A stretch of DNA of 64,000 nucleotides, taken from assembly GCF_017814915.1 (NCBI RefSeq), contig NZ_JAGIPZ010000014.1, positions 36,821-100,820 of the forward strand, in the 5' to 3' direction. Under the pieces are notes generated by a model. It had not been told where the DNA came from. It was given only the letters and a program-made list of their open reading frames with translations, and ran no database searches. A program made the position numbers and the translations under genes. Position 1 is the stretch's first letter; each line of letters starts with the position of its first letter. This stretch comes from Herbaspirillum sp. LeCh32-8. Its GTDB lineage: Bacteria; Pseudomonadota; Gammaproteobacteria; Burkholderiales; Burkholderiaceae_D. Positions 8,062 through 17,411 of the stretch are shown here, one piece after another.

Positions 8062-9348
8062 ATGACCATGACGCAGAACCTCCCCACCCTTTCCCCCGGC
8101 GCGCGCGTGGCCGTGATCGGCGCCGGCCCGGCCGGCCTGATGGCGGCCGAAGTGCTGGCGCAGCACGGCGCGGCCGTGGATGTGTACGACGCCATGCCCT
8201 CGGCCGGACGCAAGTTCCTGCTGGCCGGTCGCGGCGGCATGAACATCACCCACTCCGAGCCGCAGCCGGATTTCCTGCCGCGCTACGGCGAGCGCCGCGA
8301 ACAGCTGGCGCCCTTCATCCGCCGCTTCGACTCGGACCGCCTGCGCGCATGGATTCATGAACTTGGCATCGAGACCTTCGTCGGCAGCTCCGGGCGCGTG
8401 TTCCCGCGCGAGATGAAAGCCGCCCCGCTGTTGCGCGCCTGGCTGCATCGCCTGCGCGACACCGGCGTGCGCTTCCACACGCGGCACCGCTGGCTGGGCT
8501 GGAACGAAAGCGGCGCGCTGTGCCTGCAAACGCCCGACGGCGAAATCGCCGTACAGGCCGATGCCGTGGTGCTGGCCCTGGGCGGCGCCAGCTGGCCGCG
8601 CCTGGGTTCCGACGGCGCCTGGGCGCCGCTGCTGCAGGACAAGCAAGTGGGCGTGGCGCCGCTGCAGCCGTCCAACTGCGGCTTCGAGCTGGCCTGGAGC
8701 GAACACTTCCGCGAGCGCTTTGCCGGTGAACCGGTCAAGCCGGTGGTGGCCAGCGTGACGCTGCCCAATGGCGACATGGCCAACCGCCGCGGCGAATTCA
8801 TCGTCACCGCCGAAGGCATCGAGGGCAGCCTGGTGTACGCTCTGTCGGCAGGTCTGCGCGACGCCATCGCCGCCGACGGCCAGGCACGCCTTTACCTCGA
8901 TTTGCTGCCGGACTGGACGCTGGAAAAAGTGCACGCCGAGCTGGCCCATCCGCGTGGCGCGCGCTCGATGTCCAGCCACCTGCAAAGCCGTCTGCACCTG
9001 AAGGGCGTGAAGGCCGGCCTGCTGCGCGAAATCGTCAGCAAGGACGACTTTGCCGACGCCACCAAACTGGCGCGCGCCATCAAGGCGCTGCCGCTGACGC
9101 TGCTGCGCACGCGCCCGATCGCGGAAGCCATCAGCACCGACGGGGGCGTCAGCTTCGAGGCGCTGGACGACGCCCTGATGCTGCGCGCCCTGCCCGGCGT
9201 GTTCTGCGCCGGCGAAATGCTGGACTGGGAAGCGCCCACCGGCGGCTATCTGCTGACGGCGTGCTTCGCCACCGGCCGCGCCGCCGGCGCCGGTGTATTA
9301 CACTGGCTGTCCGCAGAAAAACGGCCGCAAGAGGAGCCCAGCAAGTGA
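8062..9348 (+). CDS. HI0933/BaiN-family NAD(P)/FAD-dependent flavoprotein
   Basis: A 428-residue flavoprotein. The dinucleotide-binding motif GAGPAGLMAAEVL sits near the N-terminus (about 18-30) and is followed by the family motif AGRKFLLAGRGGMNITHSE. The C-terminal CAGEMLDWEAPTGGYLL binds the FAD and typifies the TIGR03862-like branch. Function in this family is mostly unknown; some members reduce unsaturated substrates. The next start codon (9345) overlaps its stop, so it is translationally coupled to slyX. ATG 8068 is an alternative start. Confidence 0.85.
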   Translation: MTMTQNLPTLSPGARVAVIGAGPAGLMAAEVLAQHGAAVDVYDAMPSAGRKFLLAGRGGMNITHSEPQPDFLPRYGERREQLAPFIRRFDSDRLRAWIHELGIETFVGSSGRVFPREMKAAPLLRAWLHRLRDTGVRFHTRHRWLGWNESGALCLQTPDGEIAVQADAVVLALGGASWPRLGSDGAWAPLLQDKQVGVAPLQPSNCGFELAWSEHFRERFAGEPVKPVVASVTLPNGDMANRRGEFIVTAEGIEGSLVYALSAGLRDAIAADGQARLYLDLLPDWTLEKVHAELAHPRGARSMSSHLQSRLHLKGVKAGLLREIVSKDDFADATKLARAIKALPLTLLRTRPIAEAISTDGGVSFEALDDALMLRALPGVFCAGEMLDWEAPTGGYLLTACFATGRAAGAGVLHWLSAEKRPQEEPSK

Positions 9349-9554
9349 GCAGCGAAGAACGCATCATCGACATCGAAATGAAGCTGGCGCACCAGGAACA
9401 CCTGGTCGACGAGCTCAACCAGACCGTGTACCGCCAGCAAAAGAAGATCGAAGAGCTGGAGCTGCTGCTGGGCGCGCTGGCCAAGCGTTTCCGCGAACTC
9501 TCGGACACCAGCCAGGACCGCGCCCCGGCCAACGAGAAGCCGCCGCACTACTGA
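9345..9554 (+). CDS. slyX: SlyX family protein
   Basis: A 69-residue, almost wholly coiled-coil protein (ERIIDIEMKLAHQEHLVDEL, then a YRQQKKIEELELLL heptad stretch, ending in KPPHY), matching SlyX in length and the C-terminal PPHY. It starts at GTG 9345, which overlaps the TGA of the flavoprotein gene, with a GAGGAG ribosome site at 9331-9336. Function is unknown throughout the family. A longer frame starting at 9261 is an artefact. Confidence 0.85.
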   Translation: MSSEERIIDIEMKLAHQEHLVDELNQTVYRQQKKIEELELLLGALAKRFRELSDTSQDRAPANEKPPHY

Positions 9555-9587
9555 GCACCGGCGCCTGCGCAGCCCAGCATTTCTTCC

Positions 9588-10745
9588 ATGAATTCCGCCC
9601 GCCGCATCGCCCACATCGACATGGATGCGTTCTTCGCGTCCTGTGAGCTGTCGCAGTACCCCGAGCTGCGCGGCCAGGCGATGGTGGTGGCGGGCAGGCA
9701 AAGCCACGCGCCGCGCCGGCGCGAAGACGGCAGCCTGGAGTTCTCCCGCCTGCGCGACTATGTCGGCCGCGGCGTATTGACCACGGCGACCTACGAGGCG
9801 CGCGCACTGGGCGTGCATTCGGCCATGCCCGCCATGAAGGCGGCTCGACTGGCGCCGGATGCGGTGCTGCTGCCGGTCAACTTCGAGCTCTACCGCAAGT
9901 ATTCCCGCCTGTTCAAGGACGCCATCCGTTCCATCAGCCCGGTCATCGAAGACATCGGCATCGATGAGGTCTACGCCGACGTCTCCATGCTCGACGACAG
10001 CTCGGAGGCGATCGCGCGCCTGCTCAAGGCAGCGGTCTTCGACGCTACCCAGCTCACCTGCTCGGTGGGTATCGCCCCCAACAAGCTGCTGGCCAAGCTG
10101 TCTTCCGACATGCAGAAGCCGGACGGCTTCACCATCATCGAACCGGGCGACCTGCCGTTGAAGATCTGGCCCATGCCGGCCAGCAAGATCAATGGCATCG
10201 GCCCCAAGGCCAGCCAACGGCTACAGGCGCTGGGTATTCACACCATCGGCGAGCTGGCGGCCTGCGAGGAAGCCTGGCTGGTGGAGCAATTCGGCCGCAG
10301 CTACGGCAGCTGGCTGTACCGGGTCTCGCATGGGCTGGACGAGCGTCCGGTAGTAACCCACAGCGAACCGGTATCGATGAGCCGCGAAACCACCTTCGAG
10401 CGCGACCTGCATGCGGTGAGGGACAAGGCTGAACTGGGCGCGGTGTTCACACGCCTGTGCGAACAGCTTGCGGCGGACCTGGTGCGCAAGAACTATCACT
10501 GCCGCAAGCTCGGCATCAAGCTACGCTTTGACGACTTCAAGACGGTGACGCGCGACATCACCCTGAGCGAGCCGACCTGGGATGCGGCGGCGATCCGCAG
10601 CGCGGCCGGCAAGTGCCTCAAGCGCATCGACCTGGGCCGCTCGATCCGCCTGCTCGGCGTCAAGGCCGGCAGCTTGCAGCGGCCGGAAGAAACGGAATCG
10701 GGCACGGCCGGTGCGCATCAGTTCTCGCTCGATTTCTCCCCTTAA
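9588..10745 (+). CDS. dinB: DNA polymerase IV (Y-family)
   Basis: A 385-residue Y-family translesion polymerase. The first catalytic motif is HIDMDAFFASCE (about 8-19), with the steric-gate Phe in DAFF. The second acidic motif is DIGIDEVYADVS (about 123-134). A helix-hairpin-helix region (about 200-240) is followed by the little-finger domain. It allows synthesis past DNA damage at the cost of mutations. It starts 33 bp after slyX and may be read from the same transcript. No LexA box was recognised upstream. Confidence 0.93.
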   Translation: MNSARRIAHIDMDAFFASCELSQYPELRGQAMVVAGRQSHAPRRREDGSLEFSRLRDYVGRGVLTTATYEARALGVHSAMPAMKAARLAPDAVLLPVNFELYRKYSRLFKDAIRSISPVIEDIGIDEVYADVSMLDDSSEAIARLLKAAVFDATQLTCSVGIAPNKLLAKLSSDMQKPDGFTIIEPGDLPLKIWPMPASKINGIGPKASQRLQALGIHTIGELAACEEAWLVEQFGRSYGSWLYRVSHGLDERPVVTHSEPVSMSRETTFERDLHAVRDKAELGAVFTRLCEQLAADLVRKNYHCRKLGIKLRFDDFKTVTRDITLSEPTWDAAAIRSAAGKCLKRIDLGRSIRLLGVKAGSLQRPEETESGTAGAHQFSLDFSP

Positions 10746-10775
10746 GCGCCGTCGCGGACAAGTCGCGAGATGGCG

Positions 10776-11711
10776 TCAGCCTTCGGCGGCCGCCTGCTGT
10801 TCGGACGCCTTGGTCGCCTTGGAAACCTTCTTTGCACGCGTCGCCAGCCAACACAGAATGGAGCCCGCGCATACCAGGCACGCGCCCACCCAGAACGACT
10901 TCGGCAGCGGCGCATGCAGCAGCACCGCGGACAGCGCCGACGAGAACACCGGGATGAAATAGGACGCGCCGGCCAGCACGGTCACGTTGCCGTGCAGAAT
11001 GCCGACGTTCCAGGCGGCGTAACCAAACCCCATGGCCGCGGCCGCCAGCAGCAGGTAAACCATTGCGGGCATGCTGAACGTCATTTCACCGACATGCCCG
11101 CCGAGGAAGAACTTCAGCCACAAGGTCGCCGCCACCATCATGAAGAAGGCGGTGACGCCATTCTTGCCCTTGGCCATGTTGGCGGTCACGGTGCAATACG
11201 CCGCCCAGATGACGGCGCCGGCGAAGGCCAGGCCGTAGCTCAGGGGATTGTCCTGGATGTTGGCCAGCATGCCCGCCAGGTCCAGCCCCTGATCGCCGCC
11301 CAGCACCCAGCAGATGCCAAGCATGGACAGGATGAAGCCGGGCGCCACCAGCAGGTTGGCCTTCTGCTTGCTGAAGGCGATCGCCGAGATCAGCGTGAAA
11401 GTGGGCCAGAGGTAATTGACCATGCCGACCTCGATCGCCTGGCGGCCGGTGTTGGCGTAGCCGATCGACAGCGACAGGCACAGCTCATACGCCACGAACA
11501 GCACGCTGCCCCAGAGCAGATACTTGCGCGGGAAGCTGCTCAGCCTGGGAAAGCCCACCGACAGCACCAGGAACACCGAGGCCACGGTATAGATGGCGGC
11601 GGCGCCGCCGGTGGCACCCAGGTATTCGCTCACGCCGCGGATCAGGCCGACGATGGCGCTCCAGAGGACGACGGCGGTGAGTCCGATCAGGGTGGCTTGT
11701 TTGCTGTTCAT
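10776..11711 (-). CDS. yddG: Aromatic amino-acid exporter YddG (DMT superfamily)
   Basis: A 311-residue protein with ten predicted membrane helices. It closely follows E. coli YddG along its length: KATLIGL-like start, VGLIRGVSE, QAIEVGMVNYLWP, GVCWVLGGD-like segment, IWAAYCTVT, FGYAAWNVGILHGNVT, and a final SILCWLATR. YddG exports aromatic amino acids and some related compounds across the inner membrane. It is convergent with dinB and divergent from rdgC. No obvious regulator lies nearby. Confidence in family and role is high. Confidence 0.92.
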   Translation of the reverse strand: MNSKQATLIGLTAVVLWSAIVGLIRGVSEYLGATGGAAAIYTVASVFLVLSVGFPRLSSFPRKYLLWGSVLFVAYELCLSLSIGYANTGRQAIEVGMVNYLWPTFTLISAIAFSKQKANLLVAPGFILSMLGICWVLGGDQGLDLAGMLANIQDNPLSYGLAFAGAVIWAAYCTVTANMAKGKNGVTAFFMMVAATLWLKFFLGGHVGEMTFSMPAMVYLLLAAAAMGFGYAAWNVGILHGNVTVLAGASYFIPVFSSALSAVLLHAPLPKSFWVGACLVCAGSILCWLATRAKKVSKATKASEQQAAAEG

Positions 11712-11972
11712 TCGTTGTTCAATTCAAGTTTCGATAGGGCCGCAGTGATGTCGGAATGACGAGGCGGGCCCGGTTTGCCGCAGCGCAGGGTAACGCAATG
11801 CGGCCCGGCATGGCGGCGTGCACCTGGTGCTGCCAAGGCGACATCGCGCCTGCATGTTCTCGCAGGTTCCCATGGCAACGACGCGGGGCCAAATTATCCC
11901 CAGACATGGACAATCCGACATCGCTTGCCCGATGACGGGCGTGTAGAATAATCCCTTTTGCCCCGGAACGTT

Positions 11973-12899
11973 ATGTGGTTTAAGAACCTCCAGATTTACC
12001 GACTGCCCGCACCGTGGGCGGTCAGCGCCGACGAGCTCGAATCCCATCTCGCCCCGCAGGCCTTCACCGCCTGCCCCAGCCTGGAAATGCAAAGCCAGGG
12101 TTGGGTCTCGCCGCGCGGCAACGAAAAGCTGGTGCATGTGGTCAACCGCCAGCTGCTGCTCAAGCTCGATACCGAGAAGAAGCTGCTGCCCTCCTCCGTG
12201 ATCAACCAGGTCACCAAGGCGCGCGCCGCCGAGCTGGAAGAACAGCAAGGCTTCCCGCCGGGCCGCAAGCAAACCAAGGAATTGAAGGAACAGATCACCG
12301 ACGAACTGCTGCCGCGCGCGTTTTCCGTGGTGCGCAGCACCTGGGTATGGATCGACCCGGTCAACGGCTGGCTGCTGGTGGATGCCGGCAGCGCCGGCAA
12401 GGCCGAGGAAGTGCTGAAGCTGCTGTTCAAGGCGATCCCGAAGTTCCCGCTGGAAAACCTGCGCACCGCCATGTCGCCGGGCGCCGCCATGACGGACTGG
12501 CTGGTCAGCGACGAAGCGCCGAACGGCTTCACCGTCGACCAGGACACCGAGCTGCGCTCCACTGCGGAAAGCAAGGCCACCGTGCGCTACGTGCGCCACA
12601 CGCTGGAAGCGGACGATATCCGCCGCCACATCGAAGCCGGCAAGCAGTGCACGCGCCTGGCGCTGACCTGGGCCGACAAGGTGTCCTTCGTGCTGACCGA
12701 GAACCTGTCGGTCAAGCGCATCGCGCCGCTGGATGTGTTGAAGGAAGACGCCGACCTGACCGGCAAGAACGACGACGAGCGTTTCGACGGCGACTTCATG
12801 CTGATGAGCGGCGAGCTGGCCAAGCTGCTGGCGGCGCTGGTCGACGCACTGGGCGGTCAGCTGAAGGAGAACGACGGCACCATGGCCAAGGCGGCTTGA
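11973..12899 (+). CDS. rdgC: Recombination-associated protein RdgC
   Basis: A 308-residue ring-forming DNA-binding protein that limits RecA access to double-stranded DNA. It begins [11 protein letters not shown], as RdgC does, and keeps the family's LPRAFS, MWID-like (WVWIDPVNG) and HIEAGKQ.TRLAL motifs. The ATG at 11973 matches the family start; an upstream in-frame TTG at 11958 is less likely. It stands alone, diverges from yddG and ends at a strong terminator. Confidence 0.92.
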   Translation: MWFKNLQIYRLPAPWAVSADELESHLAPQAFTACPSLEMQSQGWVSPRGNEKLVHVVNRQLLLKLDTEKKLLPSSVINQVTKARAAELEEQQGFPPGRKQTKELKEQITDELLPRAFSVVRSTWVWIDPVNGWLLVDAGSAGKAEEVLKLLFKAIPKFPLENLRTAMSPGAAMTDWLVSDEAPNGFTVDQDTELRSTAESKATVRYVRHTLEADDIRRHIEAGKQCTRLALTWADKVSFVLTENLSVKRIAPLDVLKEDADLTGKNDDERFDGDFMLMSGELAKLLAALVDALGGQLKENDGTMAKAA

Positions 12900-12943
12900 T
12901 GCCGACCTGAGGTCAGGCTGGAGCGAATGCTTCGGCATCCGAT

Positions 12944-12977
12944 AAAAAAAACGGGAGCTTCGGCTCCCGTTTTTTTA
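12944..12977. terminator. Bidirectional terminator between rdgC and the TetR gene
   Basis: A perfect 8-bp stem (12951-12958 with 12963-12970) is capped by a stable TTCG tetraloop, with an A-tract on the left and a T-tract on the right. It serves two convergent genes. Confidence 0.92.
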
Positions 12978-12999
12978 TTGTCCAACGCCGCCGGCGACC

Positions 13000-13671
13000 T
13001 CAGGCGGCGCGCACCTTGCGCACGGTCGCCGGCGCGGTCGGCCGGCGGGCGGTCAGGACGCTCTCCAGCGGCAGCATCGCGTGTTGCAGCGTAGCCGTCA
13101 GGCGTGCGCTGGAAATACCGTCGCGCGCGCCCAGCGCCATGCCGTTCAGGAAGTTGGTATAGAAATCACCCAGCGCGGTGACGTCGGCGTCGGCGCGGAT
13201 TTCTCCGTCGCGCTGCGCCTGCTGCAGGCGCGCCCGGATCTCGTTGCGGCGCTTGTGGCGACGCTGCGACAGCGCATCGCTGTGTTCGGCATTCTCCGGC
13301 GCGCAGTTGATTGCCGAGATCACCACCATGCATCCCTTGCCGACCGGCAAGCCGGGCGTGCCGCTTTTGCCGGCATACATGCGCACGCTGGCGCGCAGCA
13401 TGGCGTAGAGATCCTCATAAATGCCGTTGCCGGCCTGCAATTGCCGCAGCGGCTCGGCGCTGACGGTGCGCGAATAAAAGTCGACGGCTTCGCGAAACAA
13501 GGCATTCTTGTCGCCGAAGGCCGCATACAGGCTGGGCGCCTTCACGCCGATGGCCTCGGTCAGGTCGGCCATGGTGGTGCCTTCATAGCCCTTGCTCCAG
13601 AAGACCTGCATGGCCTGTTGCAGCGCCTGGTCGCGGTCAAAGCTGCGCGGACGGCCGCGTGTTCGTATCAT
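13000..13671 (-). CDS. TetR/AcrR-family transcriptional regulator
   Basis: About 223 residues. The N-terminal TetR DNA-binding domain is clear: RGRPRSFDRDQALQQAMQVF, then GYEGTTMADLTEAIGVKAPSLYAAFGDKNALF (about 5-60). A helical ligand-binding domain with a CMVV segment follows, as in the TetR_C_11-like branch. ATG 13671 has an AGGA site at 13677-13680, better than the in-frame start at 13710. It diverges from fusA, but nothing suggests it regulates that gene; its target is unknown. Confidence 0.85.
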   Translation of the reverse strand: MIRTRGRPRSFDRDQALQQAMQVFWSKGYEGTTMADLTEAIGVKAPSLYAAFGDKNALFREAVDFYSRTVSAEPLRQLQAGNGIYEDLYAMLRASVRMYAGKSGTPGLPVGKGCMVVISAINCAPENAEHSDALSQRRHKRRNEIRARLQQAQRDGEIRADADVTALGDFYTNFLNGMALGARDGISSARLTATLQHAMLPLESVLTARRPTAPATVRKVRAA

Positions 13672-13817
13672 CGGTATCCTTTGTGGACGCAATCCCGTCC
13701 GTTGGTGCACCGCAGGTGGCCGTGCCGATTTGCGGAGGTGTTACCCGCAGGGATAATGGATTTGTCAGGCAGTGTAGTTTATTTTAATCTGCATTACAAA
13801 AATATCGCTGCCTGCTC

Positions 13818-13846
13818 TTGAAGAAAGTCCGCTACGTTCCTATTAT
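13818..13846 (+). promoter_or_regulatory. Sigma-70 promoter for the elongation factor G gene
   Basis: TTGAAG (13818-13823) and TATTAT (13841-13846) are separated by the optimal 17 bp in an AT-rich stretch. Transcription would start near 13853, leaving a 5' leader of about 157 nt before the ATG at 14010. The whole 13672-14009 gap holds nothing else recognisable. Confidence 0.5.
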
Positions 13847-14009
13847 CTAATCCTCGTTACATAAATGTGGCGAGAATGGCGATAAGCAAGAGCGCGCCGT
13901 CAAGCTGAATCAAGGCCGGACCAGCATCCGAATTGCATTGCCGACAACCATCACCGTTCAATCCACGCTCCAGCGGGAGCACCAACGGCACCCATCGAAA
14001 GGATATGCC

Positions 14010-16115
14010 ATGAGCCGCAAGACCCGAATAGAAAACTACCGCAACATCGGTATCAGCGCCCACATCGACGCAGGCAAGACCACGACCACCGAGCGCATTC
14101 TTTTTTATACGGGCGTGAACCACAAGATCGGCGAAGTGCATAACGGTGCGGCCACCATGGACTGGATGGAGCAGGAACAGGAACGCGGCATCACCATCAC
14201 CTCGGCCGCCACCACTGCCTTCTGGAAGGGCATGGCCGGCAATTATCCCGAGCATCGCATCAACATCATCGACACCCCGGGCCACGTCGACTTCACCATC
14301 GAAGTCGAACGCTCGATGCGCGTGCTGGACGGCGCGGTGATGGTGTACGACTCGGTGGGCGGCGTGCAGCCGCAGTCCGAGACCGTCTGGCGCCAGGCCA
14401 ACAAGTACAAGGTGCCGCGCATCGCCTTCGTCAACAAGATGGATCGCATCGGCGCCGACTTCTTCCGCGTGCAAAAGCAGATCGTCGAGCGCCTGAAGGG
14501 CAACGCCGTGCCGATCCAGATTCCGGTCGGCGCCGAGGACCATTTCTCCGGCGTGATCGACCTGGTGAAGATGAAGGCCATCATCTGGGATGATGCCAGC
14601 CAGGGCGTGCTGTTCAAGTACGAAGACATTCCGGCCGAGCTGGAGGACACCGCACGCCAGTGGCGCGACAACATGGTCGAGCAGGCTGCCGAGGCCAGCG
14701 AGGAGCTGCTGGAGAAATACCTGTCCGGCAATCCGCTGTCCGAAGAGGACATCAAGCACGGCCTGCGCCTGCGCACCGTGGCCGGCGAGATCGTGCCGAT
14801 GCTGGCCGGCAGCGCGTTCAAGAACAAGGGCGTGCAGGCGATGCTGGATGCGGTGATCGACTATCTGCCCTCGCCCATCGACGTGCCGGCCATTGCCGGC
14901 CATGCCGAGGACGACAGCGAGATCGAGCGCCATCCGTCGGACGAGGAGCCGTTCTCGGCGCTCGCCTTCAAGATCATGACCGACCCATTTGTGGGCCAGC
15001 TGACCTTCTTCCGCGTGTACTCCGGCATCGTCAACTCGGGCGATGCGGTCTACAACCCGCTCAAGGGCAAGAAGGAACGCCTGGGCCGCATCCTGCAGAT
15101 GCACGCCAACGAGCGCAAGGAGATCAAGGAAGTGTTCGCCGGCGACATCGCCGCCGCCGTGGGCCTGAAGGACGTGACCACCGGCGACACGCTGTCCGAT
15201 CCGGAGCATCCGATCATCCTGGAACGCATGGTGTTCCCGGAGCCGGTGATCTCGCAGGCGGTGGAGCCGAAGACCAAGGCCGACCAGGAGAAGATGGGCA
15301 TCGCCCTGAACCGCCTGGCGCAAGAGGACCCGTCCTTCCGCGTGCATACCGACGAGGAATCGGGCCAGACCATCATGTCCGGCATGGGTGAGCTGCACCT
15401 GGAAATCCTGGTGGACCGCATGAAGCGCGAGTTCAACGTGGAAGCCACGGTGGGCAAGCCGCAGGTGGCCTATCGCGAGGCGATCCGCAAGGGCGTGGAA
15501 GATGTCGAGGGCAAGTTCGTCAAGCAGTCCGGCGGACGCGGCCAATACGGCCACGTGGTGATCAAGCTGGAGCCGCAGCCGGCCGGCAAGGGCTATGAGT
15601 TCGTCGATGCGATCAAGGGCGGCGTGGTGCCGCGCGAATTCATCCCGGCGGTCGACAAGGGCATCCAGGAGTCGCTGAAGTCGGGCATCCTGGCCGGCTA
15701 TCCGGTGGTGGACGTGAAGGCGACGCTGACCTTCGGCTCCTACCACGATGTCGACTCCAACGAAAACGCGTTCCGCATGGCCGGCTCGATGGCCTTCAAG
15801 GAAGCGATGAAGCGCGCCGGCCCGATCCTGCTGGAGCCGATGATGCAGGTCGAAGTGGAAACGCCCGAAGAGTTCATGGGCAACGTGATGGGCGACCTGT
15901 CGTCCCGCCGCGGCATGGTGCAGGGCATGGAAGACATGGTGGGCGGCGGCAAGCTGGTGCGCGCCGAGGTGCCGCTGTCAGAGATGTTCGGCTACTCGAC
16001 CACGCTGCGTTCGCTGTCACAGGGCCGCGCGACCTACTCGATGGAGTTCAAGCACTACGCCGAGGCGCCGCGCCAGGTGGTGGACCAACTGACCGGCAGC
16101 AAGGGCAAGGGCTGA
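14010..16115 (+). CDS. fusA: Elongation factor G (stand-alone copy)
   Basis: A 701-residue translational GTPase that drives ribosome translocation. G1 is AHIDAGKT (17-24), G3 DTPGH (about 88-92) and G4 NKMD (about 142-145). All five EF-G domains are present, including the domain IV segment GGRGQYGHV. The ATG at 14010 follows an AAAGGA ribosome site (13998-14003). It is not next to rpsL-rpsG-tuf, so this is probably the second EF-G copy that many betaproteobacteria carry. No truncation is visible. Whether it is the main or the specialised copy cannot be decided here. Confidence 0.93.
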   Translation: MSRKTRIENYRNIGISAHIDAGKTTTTERILFYTGVNHKIGEVHNGAATMDWMEQEQERGITITSAATTAFWKGMAGNYPEHRINIIDTPGHVDFTIEVERSMRVLDGAVMVYDSVGGVQPQSETVWRQANKYKVPRIAFVNKMDRIGADFFRVQKQIVERLKGNAVPIQIPVGAEDHFSGVIDLVKMKAIIWDDASQGVLFKYEDIPAELEDTARQWRDNMVEQAAEASEELLEKYLSGNPLSEEDIKHGLRLRTVAGEIVPMLAGSAFKNKGVQAMLDAVIDYLPSPIDVPAIAGHAEDDSEIERHPSDEEPFSALAFKIMTDPFVGQLTFFRVYSGIVNSGDAVYNPLKGKKERLGRILQMHANERKEIKEVFAGDIAAAVGLKDVTTGDTLSDPEHPIILERMVFPEPVISQAVEPKTKADQEKMGIALNRLAQEDPSFRVHTDEESGQTIMSGMGELHLEILVDRMKREFNVEATVGKPQVAYREAIRKGVEDVEGKFVKQSGGRGQYGHVVIKLEPQPAGKGYEFVDAIKGGVVPREFIPAVDKGIQESLKSGILAGYPVVDVKATLTFGSYHDVDSNENAFRMAGSMAFKEAMKRAGPILLEPMMQVEVETPEEFMGNVMGDLSSRRGMVQGMEDMVGGGKLVRAEVPLSEMFGYSTTLRSLSQGRATYSMEFKHYAEAPRQVVDQLTGSKGKG

Positions 16116-16136
16116 TTCTCCCGCGCCAATGAAAAG

Positions 16137-16170
16137 GCCGGCGCATCTGCAAGGATGCGCCGGCTTTTTT
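16137..16170 (+). terminator. Terminator of the elongation factor G gene
   Basis: An 11-bp perfect stem (16137-16147 with 16154-16164) and 6-nt loop are followed by six T residues, 22 bp after the stop codon. Confidence 0.93.
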
Positions 16171-16200
16171 CTTTCCTTGTGTGCCGCGAACGCTGCGCAG

Positions 16201-16238
16201 AAAGAAAAACGCCCGCTCAACTTGCGTTGAACAGGCGT
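16201..16238 (-). terminator. Terminator of the tRNA-Asp gene
   Basis: On the minus strand a long, nearly perfect stem (13 positions each side, 16209-16221 with 16226-16238) with a 4-nt loop leads into a T-rich run (complement of 16201-16209). It lies just downstream of the tRNA. Confidence 0.8.
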
Positions 16239-16244
16239 TTTATT

Positions 16245-16321
16245 TGGCGGAGCGGACGGGGCTCGAACCCGCGACCCCCGGCGTGACAGGCCGGTATTCT
16301 AACCAACTGAACTACCACTCC
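16245..16321 (-). tRNA. tRNA-Asp (GTC anticodon)
   Basis: Read on the minus strand, the sequence folds as a 77-nt cloverleaf: acceptor GGAGTGG pairs with CCGCTCC (one G-T), anticodon loop CTGTCAC gives GTC for aspartate, the T-loop is GGTTCGAGCCC, and CCA is encoded. It is transcribed separately from its neighbours and followed by its own terminator. Confidence 0.97.
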
Positions 16322-16445
16322 TAAATCGTCTTCAGCGGAACTGCTCTTGCTGAAAGACCGCTATTCTATAAGAGCCTTTTTTAAAAAGCCAGTACTTTGT
16401 AGCGGTTTTTGCGAAAATATTTACATCGAGGCGCAAAGCCCGGTC

Positions 16446-17039
16446 TCAGGCCTTGAATTTGCCTTCGAAAGCCAGCTTGGACAGCGGTTCGCGGGGGCTG
16501 GGCAGCTCGCGCGCCTGCAGGCCTTCGGGCAGGATGGACTTGTCGCCCAGCTTGCCGATGGCGACCATGGCTTCCACCGAGAATTCGGCCGGCACGTTCA
16601 GTTCGGTGCGGGCCTTTTCCTTATCGAAGCCGGCCATGCCGTGCGCATGCCAACCGGAGATGCTGGCTTGCAGGGCCATGTAGCCCCAGGCCGAACCGGT
16701 GTCGAAGGAGTGGGTCGGGGCCGGCACGGCTTCGGAGGCGCCCGGCGGGACCATCACGGTACGTGACAGAACCACGATCAGCACCGACGCCTTCTCGGCC
16801 CAGCCGCGGTTGAATTCGTTCAGCAGGCCCAACAGGCTGTTCCATGCCGGCGTGCCGCGACGCGCGAACACGAAGCGCCAGGGTTGCGCGTTGTAGGCCG
16901 AAGGCGCCCAGCGTGCCGCTTCCAGGAAGGTCAGCACGGTCTCTTCCGAAATATCGGCGCCGGTGTAGGCGCGCGGCGACCAGCGGTTGATGAAATGCGG
17001 ATCGATCGGATAGTCGGCTGCGCGCGGATTGGAAGACAT
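16446..17039 (-). CDS. Nitroreductase-family protein
   Basis: A 197-residue FMN-dependent oxidoreductase of the nitroreductase superfamily. Typical N-terminal features are RWSPRAYTGADIS and ARWAPSAYNAQPWRFV, which form part of the flavin site. The C-terminal region includes the MVAIGKLGD segment. ATG 17039 has an AGGAG site just upstream; the frame open to 17075 is not needed. The natural substrate is unknown. Transcribed alone, toward the tRNA gene. Confidence 0.85.
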   Translation of the reverse strand: MSSNPRAADYPIDPHFINRWSPRAYTGADISEETVLTFLEAARWAPSAYNAQPWRFVFARRGTPAWNSLLGLLNEFNRGWAEKASVLIVVLSRTVMVPPGASEAVPAPTHSFDTGSAWGYMALQASISGWHAHGMAGFDKEKARTELNVPAEFSVEAMVAIGKLGDKSILPEGLQARELPSPREPLSKLAFEGKFKA

Positions 17040-17411
17040 GCTTGCTCCTGTGGATGAGATTCGGGAAAGCGGCATCTTAGCAGCGCGGGATTTTTCTTGC
17101 TGGCGGCGGCGCGCTGTCGACGCCGCGGTAACTCGAGCGTGCCGCGCGCAAGTCTGCGGCTAAAAGAGCAGACATAAAAAAGCCCGCGCACCTTGCGGCG
17201 GCGGGCTAAATCCAATTCTCAGGGGTGATGAATTGGAGGGGGAGGACCTTCAGAATAACCACGCCCTCCTCATGCCTCCAACGTTTTTACACGCTGTAAC
17301 ATCCCTCGCGAAGATTTATCAACTGATCAAGCCTTTGCGGCGAAGTGCTAACGTTTTGTTACGCGCATCAGCGCCCTGTCAGCCCGGCGACATGTCGCCC
17401 GATGCCGACAC
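17040..17411. other. 372-bp gap downstream of mnmE with structured RNA potential
   Basis: No gene is convincing here. On the minus strand, 3' of mnmE, there is a hairpin with an 8-bp stem (17211-17218 with 17230-17237) directly before the terminator at 17176-17207. A competing pairing is TGGAGG (17234-17239) with CCTCCA (17275-17280), which uses part of the same arm. A small RNA or structured 3' end is possible. Confidence 0.35.
17176..17207 (-). terminator. Terminator downstream of mnmE
   Basis: Minus-strand stem AGCCCGC/GCGGGCT (17201-17207 with 17181-17187) followed by a T-run (complement of 17176-17181). It is about 200 bp past the mnmE stop, leaving a long untranslated end. Confidence 0.7.

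Noticed and set aside
13857..15746. A 629-codon minus-strand frame opposite the EF-G gene
   Set aside because: Antisense shadow; no ribosome site or domain.
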